From Rugalucina vietnamica (Eukaryota > Mollusca > Bivalvia > Lucinida > Lucinidae), in the NCBI GenBank assembly GCA_964017185.1, contig OZ024876.1, positions 12,339,726 to 12,403,725 of the forward strand: a stretch of 64,000 nt of DNA, given 5' to 3'. The translations under genes were made by a program, and so were the position numbers. The first letter of the stretch is position 1. Every line of letters begins with the position of its first letter. This document shows, one piece after another, positions 10,630 to 21,995 of this stretch. The notes beneath the pieces were generated by a model. The model did no database searches. It was given only the letters and a program-made list of their open reading frames with translations, and had not been told where the DNA came from.

Positions 10630-10740
10630 GTCTAAAGTATATTTTGTTGGAGCGTATCCTCCAGTACCACACACAAACAATTTATTCTCTTCATTCACGT
10701 CTGGCATCACCGCTCGTATATGGTTCTGACAATCTGGGAC
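10630..10740 (-). CDS. Semaphorin-like, coding exon 5
   Basis: The exon encodes 37 residues (112-148), phase 0 at both ends, with acceptor CTATTTTAG and donor GAC|GTAAGT. It holds DCQNHIRAV and LFVCGTGGYAP, close to the family motifs D-C-x-NYIRV and L-x-V-CGTNA-x-x-P. The cysteine usually found two residues after that proline is Lys144 here. A family A copy starts 30 bp upstream of the acceptor. Confidence 0.92.
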
Positions 10741-10769
10741 CTAAAATAGGGGGAGAAGTGATTATAAAT

Positions 10770-10899
10770 GAGCTGTCACATGACAAAAAAAAACAAACCA
10801 GTCTGTACAGCCACAGAAGCAGGCTAGACGCTTGAAAATTCAGATTTAGATACAAGAAGAGACAAAAACGAAGGTGCTGATCAGCTGTGCAGCTAATGC
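10770..10899 (-). mobile_element. Family A MITE, reverse, truncated
   Basis: Starts GAGCTGTCACATGAC 30 bp from the exon 5 acceptor. It stops in the stem, where a short piece of family H (GATACAAATGACTGGTGCAT) begins. Confidence 0.74.
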
Positions 10900-10929
10900 T
10901 ATGTGGGGATACAAATGACTGGTGCATTA

Positions 10930-11673
10930 TGCAAATTCCATATTTATTCTAATAAGCGCACAGTGTGCTTAACTTTTCAAAATATTTGAAAGTATCGTTC
11001 TAAGTAGCGCACACTACAAATGAAAATGACACAAAAACTGCTGGAATAAACAAAAATATAAATGATGATGTTATCTAAATTAGAGTTAAAGTACAGATTA
11101 GAAAAAATAAGTAAAATAAAGTCAAAGACAAGCTGTTTTTACTTATTTTTTACAAGGTCTTAAACTAACTTGTGGTATGACAGACCACCAGCTGACAGAT
11201 CATACTGTAACTTCCAATATCAAGCATTCACAGATATTTACATTTCGCCTCCTTCCTGAGTATTAATATCTAGGCCCGCGTCCTTTGATACTAACTTGTG
11301 TTGGATTTGATGTTACATAAACTTCAAAGCAAAAAAAGAAAGTCGTACTAGAAGTGTTCTAACCATCGCAAAATAGTGTTTGAACATTAAAGGACTAGTT
11401 TAAATGCAGTTAATATGTATTATTGAGTAATAATTTGGTATAAAATGCTAATATGCTAGTCGGGCAGTGTGGGCTTAGGCACACTTTTAGGAAAAGACCA
11501 AGGTGTGTGCTTATTGGAGCATGTACCCTAACTAGAACAAATACAAATTCCAACAGCTCAATGTGTTTATACTGTTAAAACGTAACATTCTTACTTAAGA
11601 TGCATTAAAAGTTCTGTGGAGCTTTTGTTAATTGTTGAAAATGGAAGCACATGTAGCTAAAAGATTATTTAGA
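10930..11673. other. Intron 4 sequence without recognised features
   Basis: Single-copy as far as can be seen here. No motif identified. Confidence 0.45.
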
Positions 11674-11871
11674 CCAGAGGATCAACGGTCCTGTAAACGC
11701 TCACCTGAGATCTGCTATATTAACCAAATATTTATTTAAAAAATTTGCCCTTTATGGGGCCCCACCAACCAATCAAAATAAAGGATTAGGACAAAAGTCA
11801 ACCAAACTATAGAGGACTACTCTATAAACATTTCTGCAAAAATTGAATTCAAATATGCGATTGGACCAGAA

Positions 11872-14005
11872 AACCAGAGGACCATTGGTCCTGAGAACGC
11901 TCACCTGAAGCCTGATCTTGGAGTATTAAGTCATCATGAAATGACCTTGACCTTGAATACTCACACACCTTTATTGACTTCACAAGTTGTCTGCATCTGC
12001 AAAGTTTCAGGTCTCAGGCTGCAATAGTTTTTAAACCCAGTGATTTCTGAGAAAACCATAATTTTAATTTTGATATTTAAATGACCTTGGGTCAAGGTCA
12101 ACAAATGACCTTGGCCTTCATCAATTACTTACCTTCAACGACTCCATTAGTTGTCTGCATCTAGCAACTTTCAGGTCTTAGGCTGCAACAGTTTCCAAAA
12201 TATCCATTGTTTTCGCCTTTTCCCATGTAAAAGCCTATGTTTCCAAAATTGACCTTGCCGTAAAATAGGTCAAGGTCATCCTAGGGTCATCATTTCAACA
12301 AACTATGATGGGCTGGGGTTCATAAATGCTACATACCAAGTTTCGTGTAAATCTGCCAGCCCGTTCTGGCGAAGAAGATTTTTGAGTGGTTTTTACCATA
12401 GTTGGGCATGGCGGCCATCTTGGTCATGTGACCCGAATTTCGCGATCACACTTTCGTTACCCCTACCCATGGACGCTCCACATAAAATTTCACTTTGATT
12501 GGCCAAGCAGTTTCAGAGAAGAAGATCTTTGATAAGTGTGTATGGACGACAGACTGGCCAAGGTCAAGAGATGACCTTGACCTAAATTAATCACATACCT
12601 TCATCTACTCCATTAGTTGTTTGCAGGTCTCAGGCTGCAACAGTTTTCTAAAAATCCATAGTTTTCACTTTTCCCATGTAAAAGCCTATGTATCCAAAAT
12701 TGAAATTGCCGTAAAATAGGTCAAGGTCATCCTAGGGTCATCATTTGATCAAACTATGATGGGCTGGCGTCCCAAATGCTACATACCAAGTTTCATGAAA
12801 ATCAGCCAGCCAGTTCTGGAGAAGAAGATTTTTGAGTGGTTTTTACCATATATGGGCGTGGCGGCCATCTTGGTCATGTGACCTGGATTTCGCGATCAAA
12901 CTTTCGTCTTCCCTACCCATGGATGCTCCACATAAAATTTCACTTTGATTGGCCAAGCAGTTTCAGAGAAGAAGATCTTTGAAAAGTGTGTATGGACGAC
13001 AGATAGGCCAAGGTCAAGAGATGACCTTGACCTAAATTAATCACATACCTTCATCTACTCCATTGGTTGTTTGCATCTACCAGGCTGCAATAGTTTTCAA
13101 AAAATCCATTGTTTTCATTTTTTCCCATGTAAAAGACTATATTTCCAAAATTGACCTTGCCATAAAATAGGTCAAGGTCATCCTAAGGTCATCATTTGAT
13201 CAAACTATGATGGGCTGGAGTCCCAAATGCTACATACCAAGTTTCATGAAAATCGGCCAGCCGGTTCTGGAGAAGAAGATTTTCGAGTGGTTTTTACCAT
13301 ATATGGGCGTGGCGGCCATCTTGGTCATGTGACCTGGATTTCGCAATCAAACTTTCATCTCCCCTACCCATGGATGCTCCACATAAAATTTCACTTTGAT
13401 TGGCCAAGCAGGTTCAGAGAGGAAGATCTTTGAAAAGTGTGTATGGACGACAGACTGGCCAAGGTCAAGAGATGACCTTGACCTAAATTAATCACATACC
13501 TTCATCTACTCCATTAGTTGTTTGCATCTACCACTTTTCAGGCCTCAGGCTGCAATAGTTTTCAAAAAATCCATAGTTTTCACTTTTTCCCATGTAAAAG
13601 CCTATGTTTCCAAATTTGACCTTGCCGTAAAATAGGTCAAGGTCATCAAAGGGTCATCATTTTATCAAACTATGATGGGCTGAAGTCCCCAATGCTACAT
13701 ACCAAGATTCGTGGTAATCGGCCCACCAGTTTTGGAGAAGAAGATTTTTGAAGGGTTTTTACCATATATGGGCGTGGCAGCCATCTTGGTCATGTGACCT
13801 GGATTTCGGGATCAAACTTGAAATGCCACTACCCAAAGAGGCTCCACATAAAATTTCAACTAGATCAGCCAAGCGGTTTCAGAGAAGAAGATCTTTGAAA
13901 TTGTGGACGACGCCGACGGACGGACGGACAGACGACGACGGACGGACGCCGGATCATGGCCATCCTATAAGCTCACCTTGTGAGCCTTCGGCTCAGGTGA
14001 GCTAA
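11872..14005 (+). mobile_element. HINE-B element nested in the outer one
   Basis: AACCAGAGGACCATTGGTCC at the left, CGGCTCAGGTGAGCTAA at the right, four ~450-bp cores each with TGACCTTGCCGTAAAATAGG and GGCCATCTTGGTCATGTGAC, then GACGGACG repeats at 13908-13950. It sits in a run of A in the host core unit, as Helentrons prefer TT targets. Confidence 0.78.
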
Positions 14006-14852
14006 AAACAGCCAATTTCCACTTTTGATTTCCCGTTTTAAGTCTATCGAAACTTTAAGTTGACATAGCAACCAGATTTCTTAGCCGACTGAAATAAAAA
14101 ACACAAATTATATAGAGACTACTGTCAGGAACATGTATACAAAGTACAGGCTTCATGCTGTAGCCAATTTCTGAGGAGAAGATTATTAAATGTTTTTCGA
14201 AATTTTACCCTTTATGTGGCCCCAGCAACCAATCAAAATAAAGGATTAGGAAAAAAGTCACATGAAACATAGAGATATCACTGTCATGTACGTGATATCG
14301 TGTAGATTTTTTTGGCACTAGTGTAGATCATATCAAGATGGCGGCCAGAAAAACTGGAAGATTGTAAGTAGCCTTTCATTTGTTAAAATACCAGGCATTT
14401 TACATGCCAGTGACCAGTCTGAGACACCCCCATGCTCAGAATAAATTAGATTTTACGATTTTGTTATTGCCTTCACGCAGTCTGATCACTTTAGCAAGTA
14501 TTTGGCCTAGATGTGTGGGTGAATTGCCGATTTTGTAATCAAAGCGGAGATCAGCAGGGTTTTGGAGATATTTTGTCTTTAAATTAGCAAATATCGACCA
14601 TTCTCTTCAAAATACTATTAGCCCAGTCTCAGAAACACCATCCCTAGCCCTGATAGCCCACAGAAACTGTCGTGGAAGAAAATACCAGAGTTTGAAATTT
14701 TCACTCGGGCAACTTTGTAGAGACCAGTGTGTTTTTGTCAGCAACCGTGTAGACACAGATGGATTTTGCGAAATGTGTAACTGTGTAGACACAGATTTCG
14801 GAAACCGTGTAGACACGGTTTGACTCATTTAAACTGCCCATTACATTTGGCT

Positions 14853-15307
14853 TCAACTTCAATGATATTTCTTGTCAAACTCCGCTGGGCAGACATCTCG
14901 ACAAGGATGTTAGATTTTCGCTTGCACGACGCCAGTCGCATTGAAAAGTTAAAAACGTGTATTTATAGTGTTACGTAAAAACAAACATGTATATACACTG
15001 TACAGTTCCTGAGTACCTTACATCCTGTGTACGGGCTGGACAGCGAGTTTGAAGCCATCCAAGCTCTGTAGGTTGATAGTAGAGTCTGGTAGTCGGTTCC
15101 AGGGGATCACGATCCCTGGGAAGAACGAATGTTGATATACATTCACTCTGCAGTGGTATGCGATGAATCTGATACAATCAGCATACCGTGGCGATCTGGG
15201 TGGTAGATAGTTCACAGGCACAGCTACAAGGCTGTTAACAACCTTGTACATGAGAATTAAGACTGAAGCTTTACGACGGTCCTCCAATTTTGGCCAATTC
15301 AGTTGCT
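14853..15307 (-). pseudogene. LINE 3' fragment with reverse transcriptase C-terminus
   Basis: On the minus strand a frame ending at 15018 reads LEDRRKASVLILMYKVVNSL, then YLPPRSPRY and HSFFPGIVIPWNRLPDSTIN. This is the C-terminal tail of jockey/CR1-type non-LTR reverse transcriptases (typically HSFFPRTIRDWNSLP). The copy is 5'-truncated. It interrupts only the left arm of the large palindrome, between ATTTGGCT and GCTAGTGATG, which are joined in the right arm. It therefore landed after the palindrome formed. Confidence 0.82.
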
Positions 15308-15500
15308 GCTAGTGATGATTAATCATCATCTATTAAATTATTAGTTTTGATACTTAAGCCTATTAAAAATTTACATGGTAATACCTCCAAACCATTTTCA
15401 AGTCAGAATATCAGTACCGATGTAACCCATAGCATATGAGAAATATTGCACTATGCCATCTTAACCTTTGGTATGAACTATAATACATACATCTCAAACC

Positions 15501-15700
15501 GGCCTCGGTAGCTCAGTAGATAGAGTGTCCGCTCCGAGATCGAGAGGTACCGGGTTCGATCCCTGCTTTGCACTCGGATTTTCGGATTAGGGCTAGGACT
15601 GGTCGCCCCGCTGTCAGTATAATGTGACTGGGGATGGTATCGGGCAAATTGTCTGGGATTTGATACCACAGTGAGGCAGCACTATGAAAGTGAGCACTGA
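15501..15700 (+). mobile_element. tRNA-derived SINE, left-arm copy
   Basis: GGCCTCGGTAGCTCAGTAGA supplies an A box and GGGTTCGATCC a B box. A conserved body follows (TAGGGCTAGGACTGGTCGCC, TATAATGTGACTGGGGATGG). The mirror copy lies at 15722-15903. Confidence 0.78.
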
Positions 15701-15721
15701 GCTCCCTGTCACAACAGGACA

Positions 15722-15903
15722 GGAAGCTCAGTGCTCACTTTTATAGTGCTGCCTCACTGTGGTATCAAATCCCTGACAATTTGCCCGATACCATCCCCAG
15801 TCACATTATACTGACAGAGGGGCGACCAGTCCAAGCCCTAATCCGAACCCGGTACCTCTCGGATCTCGGAGCGGACACTCTATCTACTGAGCTACCGAGG
15901 CCG
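15722..15903 (-). mobile_element. tRNA-derived SINE, right-arm mirror copy
   Basis: Same SINE in reverse. About 27 bp present on the left (from GATCCCTGC to TTTTCG) are absent here; the gap lies between two TTCG tetramers. Confidence 0.78.
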
Positions 15904-16639
15904 GTTTGAGATGTATGTATTATAGTTCATACCAAAGGTTAAGACGGCATAGTGCAATATTTCTCATATGCTATGGGTTACATCGGTACTGATATTCTGA
16001 CTTGAAAATGTTTTGGACGTATTACTATTACCATGTAAATTTTAATAGGCTTAAGTATCAAAACTAATAATTTAATAGAAGATGATTAATCATCACTAGC
16101 CAAATGTAATGGGCAGTTTAAATGAGTCAAACCGTGTCTACACGGTTTCCAAAATCTGTGTCTACACAGTTACAAATTTCTCAAAATCCATCTGTGTCTA
16201 CACGGTTGCTGACAAAAACACACTGGTCTCTACACAGTTGCTCGAGTGAAAATTTCAAACTCTGGTATTTTCTTCCACGACAGTTTCTGTGGGCTATCAG
16301 GGCTAGGGATGGTGTTTCTGAGACTGGGCTAATAGTATTTTGAAGAGAATGGTCGATATTTGCTAATTTAAAGACAAAATATCTCCAAAACCCTGCTGAT
16401 CTCCGCTTTGATTACAAAATCGGCAATTCACCCACGCATCTAGGCCAAATACTTGCTAAAGTGATCAGACTGCGTAAAGGCAATAACAAAATCGTAAAAT
16501 CTAATTTATTCTGAGCATGGGGGTGTCTCAGACTGGTCACTGGCATGTAAAATGCCTGGTATTTTAACAAATGAAAGGCTACTTACAATCTCCCAGTTTT
16601 TCTGGCCGCCATCTTGGTATGATCTACACTAGTGCCAAA

Positions 16640-17520
16640 CAAGAACTCCGCGGAGGTCGATATCGCACCTGCATCGGGCAAAGTCAATTGACCATGAAAT
16701 ATAGTTCAAGGGCACCGGGTCAAGGTGCGTGCTTGAAGGGCATGTCAAAGACAATTACTATGCAATGTTTCAGACTCGCAGCTATCTCTGATGTCGAGAA
16801 AACCAAACTTCGACATAAAAATTTTCAAAGTCAGTGGACCGTGAAATATAGGTCAAGGGCACTGGGTTAAGGTGCGTGCTTGAAGGGTATGTCAAGGACA
16901 ATTACAATGCAAGGTTTCAGACTTGCAGCTATCTCTGATGTCGAGAAAACCAAACTTTGACATAAAAATTATCAAAGTCAGTGGACCGTAAAATATAGGT
17001 CAAGGGCACCGGGTTAAGGTGCGTGCTTGAAGGGTATGTCAAGGACAATTACTATGCAAGGTTTCAGACTCGCAGCTATCTCTGATGTCGAGAAAACCAA
17101 ACTTCGACGTAAAAATTTTCAAAGTCAGTGGACCGTGAAATATAGGCCAAGGGCACTGGGATAAGGGGCGTGCTTAAAGGGTATGTCAAGAACAATTACT
17201 ATGCAAGGTTTCAGACTCGCAGCTATCTCTGATGTCGATAAATCCAAACTTCGACGTAAATGTTGACAAAACTTCGACGTAAAAATTTTCAAAGTCAGTG
17301 GACCGTGAAATATAGGTCAAGGGCACCGCGATAAGGTGCGTGCTTGAAGTGTGTGTCAAGGACAATTACTATGCAAGGTTTCAGACTCGCAGCTATCTCT
17401 TATGTCCAGAAAACTAAACTTCGACGTAAATGTTGACGGACGAACGAACGGACGAACGAACGTACGGACGGACGGAAATTTGAACTCCTATATCGCACCC
17501 TGCTATAAGCAGGTGCGATA
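16640..17520 (+). mobile_element. HINE-2 element with 147-bp tandem cores
   Basis: Left end GAACTCCGCGGAGGTCG followed by ATATCGCACCTGC; right end a GACGGACGAACG tract followed by hairpin CGCACCCTGCTATAAGCAGG and TGCGATA. Cores start at about 16683, 16830, 16977, 17124 and 17292, a period of 147 bp with one 21-bp extra piece. It lies in a run of A near the outer end of the palindrome's right arm. Confidence 0.78.
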
Positions 17521-18397
17521 AAAAATCTACACGATATCACGTACATGACAGTGGATATTCTCAATAAATATTCCTGCAAAGACAAAATTCAAATACCTAC
17601 AATTGGTTCAGAAAAAAATAGCTAATTTCCACTTTTCCCATTATAAGTCTATGGAAACCATAGCAACCAGAGTTCTTATCCGACTGGAATAAAAAACACA
17701 AATTATGTAGAGGCTACTGTCAGGAACATGTATACAAAGTACAGGATTCATCCACTTGACAGTTTCTGAGGAGATTTGAATGTTTTTTTTCTCAAAATGT
17801 TGCCCTTTATGGGGCCCCAGCAACCAATCAAAATAAAGGATTAGGACAAAACTCACAAGAAACGTCAAACACTACTCAATAAACATTTCTGCAAAAACAA
17901 AATTCAAATGTCTGCAATTTTAGCGGAAAAATAGCCGATTTCCACTTTTCCCATTATAAGTCTATAGAAACTTTAAGTTGCCATAGCAACCAGAGTCATA
18001 CATGTGATACATTCTTAGGCCCAAATAGGGAGATTGGACATTTTTGGTAGGGAGATTTAGGTCTGAAATAGGGAGGTTTTTTCTCGACAAAATTATAGCC
18101 GATTTTAGCCCGTAAAATATTTTCAGCAGTCCAGCATTTTGTCAAATGTTTTGCACTTCAATATGCATATACAACTGATTCTCACAAGCCTATAGATGAT
18201 TACTTAAAATTAGAATTGTATTATAATTATTGAAAGTAATTTAATTCTGGTTGTATAGAAGACGTACTTGCTATGTACCAAATGGATAATGAAAGCTTCC
18301 TTCAACAGTAGTTCATTGATAAGATAAGTAATTGTGAAATTAGTAAATTATTAAGTTTGTATAGGTTTGAAAAGGAAATTACATGTAGATCTATTTG

Positions 18398-18512
18398 AAA
18401 AAAAAAAAAAAAAAATTGTGCAGAAACTAATGCAAAAAAAAAGAGGTTTGAATGTGAAAAGAGGATAAAAAAAAAAAATATTTTTTTTTCAAAAAAAAAA
18501 AAAAAAAAATTT
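18398..18512. repeat. Poly-A/poly-T tract
   Basis: Long A runs at 18398-18415, 18466-18478 and 18490-18509 with a T run between; possibly the tail of a retroposed sequence headed by the adjoining tRNA-like segment. Confidence 0.8.
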
Positions 18513-18584
18513 GCTCCAGCGGAGATTAGAACTCACGACCTCCCGCGTGATAAGCCAACACCTTAACCACTGCACCACTTGGCC
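18513..18584 (-). tRNA. tRNA-like pseudogene or SINE head
   Basis: Read on the minus strand: GGCCAAGTGGTGCAGTGGTT with a D-arm/A-box feel, then GTGAGTTCTAATCTCC as a B box, 72 nt in all, followed by T runs. The acceptor and anticodon stems do not pair, so it is not a working tRNA. Confidence 0.5.
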
Positions 18585-18651
18585 ATGATGACATCATAGC
18601 ACTCCAAGTTTGACCAGACGTAAAAGCACATGGTTTATGTTTACACAATAA

Positions 18652-20627
18652 ACCAGAGGACCAATGGTCCTGTAAACGCTCACCTGAGATCTGCTACATA
18701 TGCAAATAAACATAGTTGAATATCATGGTATTTAGCACCAGTGCAGGGGCAGATGAAGCCCTTGGGCCATTTGTTTTCAGAATAATCAATATTCTGTCCA
18801 TTTGCCAATTTCTATTTTATTTATTCCCTTCAAACGACATGTTAACAGTTTTCCCAATGTTAATGCATTGGCACCTATGTTGACCTTGTCGTCAAATAGG
18901 TCAAGGTCTCCACAGGGTCATGATTTATATACACATTGTAGTACTTTAGCCATCCATGCTTCATGACAAGTTTCTTTGAAATCGGTCCACCCGTTCCGGA
19001 GAAGAAGATTTTTGAAGGGTTTTTACCATATATGGGCATGGCGGCAATCTTGGTCATGTGACCTGGATTATTTATATACACATTGGTTCCCCCTTCCTAT
19101 AGATGCTTCACATAAAATTTGGCTTTGATTGGCCGAGTGGTTTCAGAGGAGAAGATGTTTGAATATTTTGGAAATATACATGCATACTGCCCCAGGGTGG
19201 GGGCATATGAGCTCCTGCGGACCAATCTTTTTCAGAATCATTAATATTCAGTCCTACTGTGCATTTCCTGCAGGACTTTCACTTTAAATGACATTTCAAA
19301 AGTTTTCCCCATTCAAATGCATTGGCCACCTATGTTGACCTTGCCGTAAAATAGGTCAAGGTCATCCTAAGGTCATTATTTATATACACATTGTGGACCT
19401 TGAGTCACTTATGCTACATGCCAAGTTTCAAGATCCAAGGCCTTTGGGTTCTGGAGAAGAAGATTTTTATAAGGTTTTACCATATATGGGCATGGCGGCC
19501 ATCTTGGTCATGTGACCTGGATTATTTATATACACATTGGTTCAGCCTTCCTATAGACGCTTCATATAAAATTTGGCTTTGTTTGGCCAAGCGGTTTAAG
19601 AGGAGATGATGTTTGAATATGATGGTAATGTACAGGTATATTGCCCCGGGGTGGGGGCAGATGAGTCCCTGGGGTCAAAATTTTTCAGAATCATCAATAT
19701 CCAGTCCTACTGCCCATTTCCTGCAAGATTTTCACTTAAAATGACATTTTAAAATTTTTCCCCATTCAAATGCATTGGTGACCTATGTTGACCTTGCCCT
19801 AAAGAAGGTCAAGGTCATCACAGGGTCACGATTTATATACACATTGTAGTGCTTTATTCATCGATGCTTCATGCCAAATTTCGTTGAAATCGGTCCATCG
19901 GTTCTGGAGAAGAAGATTTTTGAAGGGTTTTTACCATATATGGGCATGGCGGCCATCTTGGTCATGTGATCTGGATTTCTTATATATACATTGGTTCCTC
20001 CTTCCTATTGATGCTTCACATAAAATTTGGCTTTGATTGGCCAAGCGGTTTCAGAGGAGATGATGTTTGAATATTATGGTAATGTACAGGTATATTGCCC
20101 CGGGGTGGGGGCACATGAGCCCCTGGGGTCAATTTTTTTTCAGAATCATCAATATTCAGTCCTACTGCCAATTTCCTGCAAGATGTTCACTTGAAATGAC
20201 ATTTTAAAATTTTTCCCCATTCAAATGCATTGGCGACCTATGTTGACCTTGCCATAAAATAGGTCAAGGTCATCACAGGGTCACGATTTATATACACATT
20301 GTAGTGCTTAAGCCATCGATGCTTCATGCCAAGTTTCGTTGAAATCTGTCCACTGGTTCTGGAGAAGAAGATTTTTGAAGGGTTTTTACCATATATGGGC
20401 ATGGCGGCCATCTTGGTCATGTGACGTGGATTTCTTATATACACATTGGTTCCCCCTTCCTATTGATGCTTCACATAAAATTTGGCTTTGATTGGCCAAG
20501 CGGTTTCAGAGAAGAAGATCTTTGAAAATGGTGGACGACGGACGACGACGACGACGCCGACGGACGGACACCGGGTGCCTCCCTATCCTATAACCTCACC
20601 TGTGAGCCTTCGGCTCAGGTGAGCTAA
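18652..20627 (+). mobile_element. HINE-B element nested in the 3.1-kb TIR element
   Basis: ACCAGAGGACCAATGGTCCT at the left; GACGACGACGACG tract then GGCTCAGGTGAGCTAA at the right. Three to four ~455-bp cores, each with ATAGGTCAAGGTCATC and TTGGCTTTGATTGGCC. Confidence 0.8.
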
Positions 20628-21689
20628 TAATTGCATATAAATGGAAAGCTGTGTATTGTCATTTGTTTACTTCGAGTCTTAGAACAAGTTATTGGAACAT
20701 GTTGGAATAGTGTTTTGGAGTAATATTATTGGGATTATTGCTTTTTTGAAGGTAGGTGTATTTTTTTTATCAAGCTCAAGACAAACCCCTCACCGATTAA
20801 TCAACCATGTCAACTGATGATCCTTACGTAAGCTTACCTGAGATCCTCAAATCAAGTATGACAATTACCTAGCACCTAATAGCGTTAATCCAATTACCTG
20901 AGGCCAATAATCACACCTGTCACTTCACACTACGAAAATTCGTCGAGTAGGCGCTGTAAACATTCTGCTAAACGATCTTTTTGGGGAAAACTAAAAAAAT
21001 GGTGACTTGCAGAAAAACACCATAGGAATTTTTCTTCATCGGGTTTTAGGTTTTTATATCGTGAGAGCGTTTTTGGGACCAAAATATCGGGAGATTCACG
21101 ATCAATCGTTAGATATCACATGTATGCCAGAGTTCTTATCCGCCTGGAATAAAAAACACAAATTATGTAGAGGCCACTGTCAGAAACATGTACATACAAA
21201 GTACAGGCTTAATCCCCTTGACAGTTTCTGAGAAAAAGATTTTTGAATGTTTTTCGAAATTTTGCCCTATATGGGCCCCTGCAACCAATCAAAATAAAGG
21301 ATTAGGACAAAAGTCACATGAAACGTAGAGGACTACTCAATAAACATTTCTGCAAAAACAAAATTCAAATATCTCCAACAAGACAGCAAAAAATGGCAAT
21401 TTTCACTTTTTTCCATTATAAGTCTATGGGAAGCATAAGTTACCATAGTAACCAGAGTCCTTATCCGATCAAAACAAAAAACACAATTATTCTTTCCCCC
21501 TACCTGTAGATGGTGTATGTGTAATATGAGAACAATCGGCCCAGCGGTTTCAGAGAAGAAGATCTTTGAAATTGTGGACGACGACGGACGGACGCCGGAG
21601 CATGGGTATACTATAAGCTCACCTATGAGCCTTTGGCTCAGGTGAGCTAAAATATTTAATTACATTTCCATTTAAAGTAGTTGACTTAC

Positions 21690-21755
21690 ATTTGTTTTAC
21701 CCTGTATTGTACATTTCCAATTATCATTGGAGTTCACTGGAAAATGTTTACTGTC
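21690..21755 (-). CDS. Semaphorin-like, coding exon 4
   Basis: The exon encodes 22 residues (90-111), phase 0 at both ends, with acceptor TTTCAG|GAC and donor AAT|GTAAGT. It ends WKCTIQGKTN, which corresponds to the C-x-x-x-GK motif ahead of the C-x-NYI segment in semaphorins. C104 should pair with C115 of the next exon, as in known sema structures. The outer HINE-B element ends 39 bp into the downstream intron and a family A copy starts 40 bp upstream. Confidence 0.87.
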
Positions 21756-21794
21756 CTGAAATATACAATATACACATGAACCCCTTTAAAGCAT

Positions 21795-21995
21795 GAGCCA
21801 CGTCAAGAAACCAACATGGTTTTTGAACAGGTCCGACACAAACCGAGCTGTGCAAGCACAGAAGATGGCTAGTGGCTGGAAATTTTGGATCTAGAAAGTA
21901 GAGGAATTATAATATCTATGTAGCGAAAACAAAGGCGCTGATCTGTGCCTTTGTTTTCGCCTTAGCATTTTGTTGGTTTTCCATTGCAGCGGCTC
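21795..21995 (-). mobile_element. Family A MITE, reverse, stem deleted
   Basis: GAGCCACGTCAAGAA to GCAGCGGCTC; the stem has collapsed to GCGCTGATCTGTGCC. Its end is 40 bp from the exon 4 acceptor. Confidence 0.8.

Larger units (their letters stand above)
14279..17553. mobile_element. Palindromic TIR transposon with ~970-bp arms
   Basis: CACTGTCATGTACGTGATAT is mirrored at 17553, with GATAT on both sides (14274-14278, 17554-17558). Removing the LINE fragment (14853-15307) and HINE-2 (16640-17520) leaves two arms that are near mirror images from end to centre (15714, loop ACAACAG). Each arm carries a tRNA-derived SINE and a small ATGGCGGCC open start with GTAAGT. Ends of CACTG with a 5-bp duplication recall Transib-like elements, but that is not diagnostic. 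Confidence 0.82.
17997..21126. mobile_element. 3.1-kb TIR element with 7-bp duplication, carrying HINE-B
   Basis: CATACATGTGATA is mirrored as TATCACATGTATG, with CCAGAGT on both sides (17990-17996, 21127-21133). Removing it restores the host core AACCAGAGTTCTTATCCG. Inside are poly-A/T tracts, a tRNA-like sequence and a HINE-B (18652-20627). No transposase frame seen. The duplication length would suit a hAT-like element (usually 8 bp), but this is unsure. Confidence 0.75.
11674..21650 (+). mobile_element. Outer HINE-B (Helitron/Helentron-like) element, split by three insertions
   Basis: The left end CCAGAGGATCAACGGTCCTG is followed by CGCTCACCTGAGATC. The right end is a GACG tract followed by the hairpin GCTCACCT...AGGTGAGCTAA. 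Between them, about 1.5 kb of true element remains, built of ~380-bp core units with CCCTTTATGGGGCCCCAGCA and AACCAATCAAAATAAAGG. Insertions are 11872-14005, 14279-17553 and 17997-21126. Short inverted ends, a terminal hairpin, a microsatellite tract and tandem cores match the HINE/Pearl type of non-autonomous Helitron. The class is inferred. Confidence 0.72.

Noticed and set aside
14607-16343. Paired mirror frames reading MSQTVSTRFPKSVSTQL
   Set aside because: They are the two arms of the palindromic transposon, rich in GTGTCTACACGGTT repeats; no protein family recognised.
18513-18584. Functional tRNA gene
   Set aside because: A and B boxes are recognisable, but acceptor and anticodon stems do not pair.
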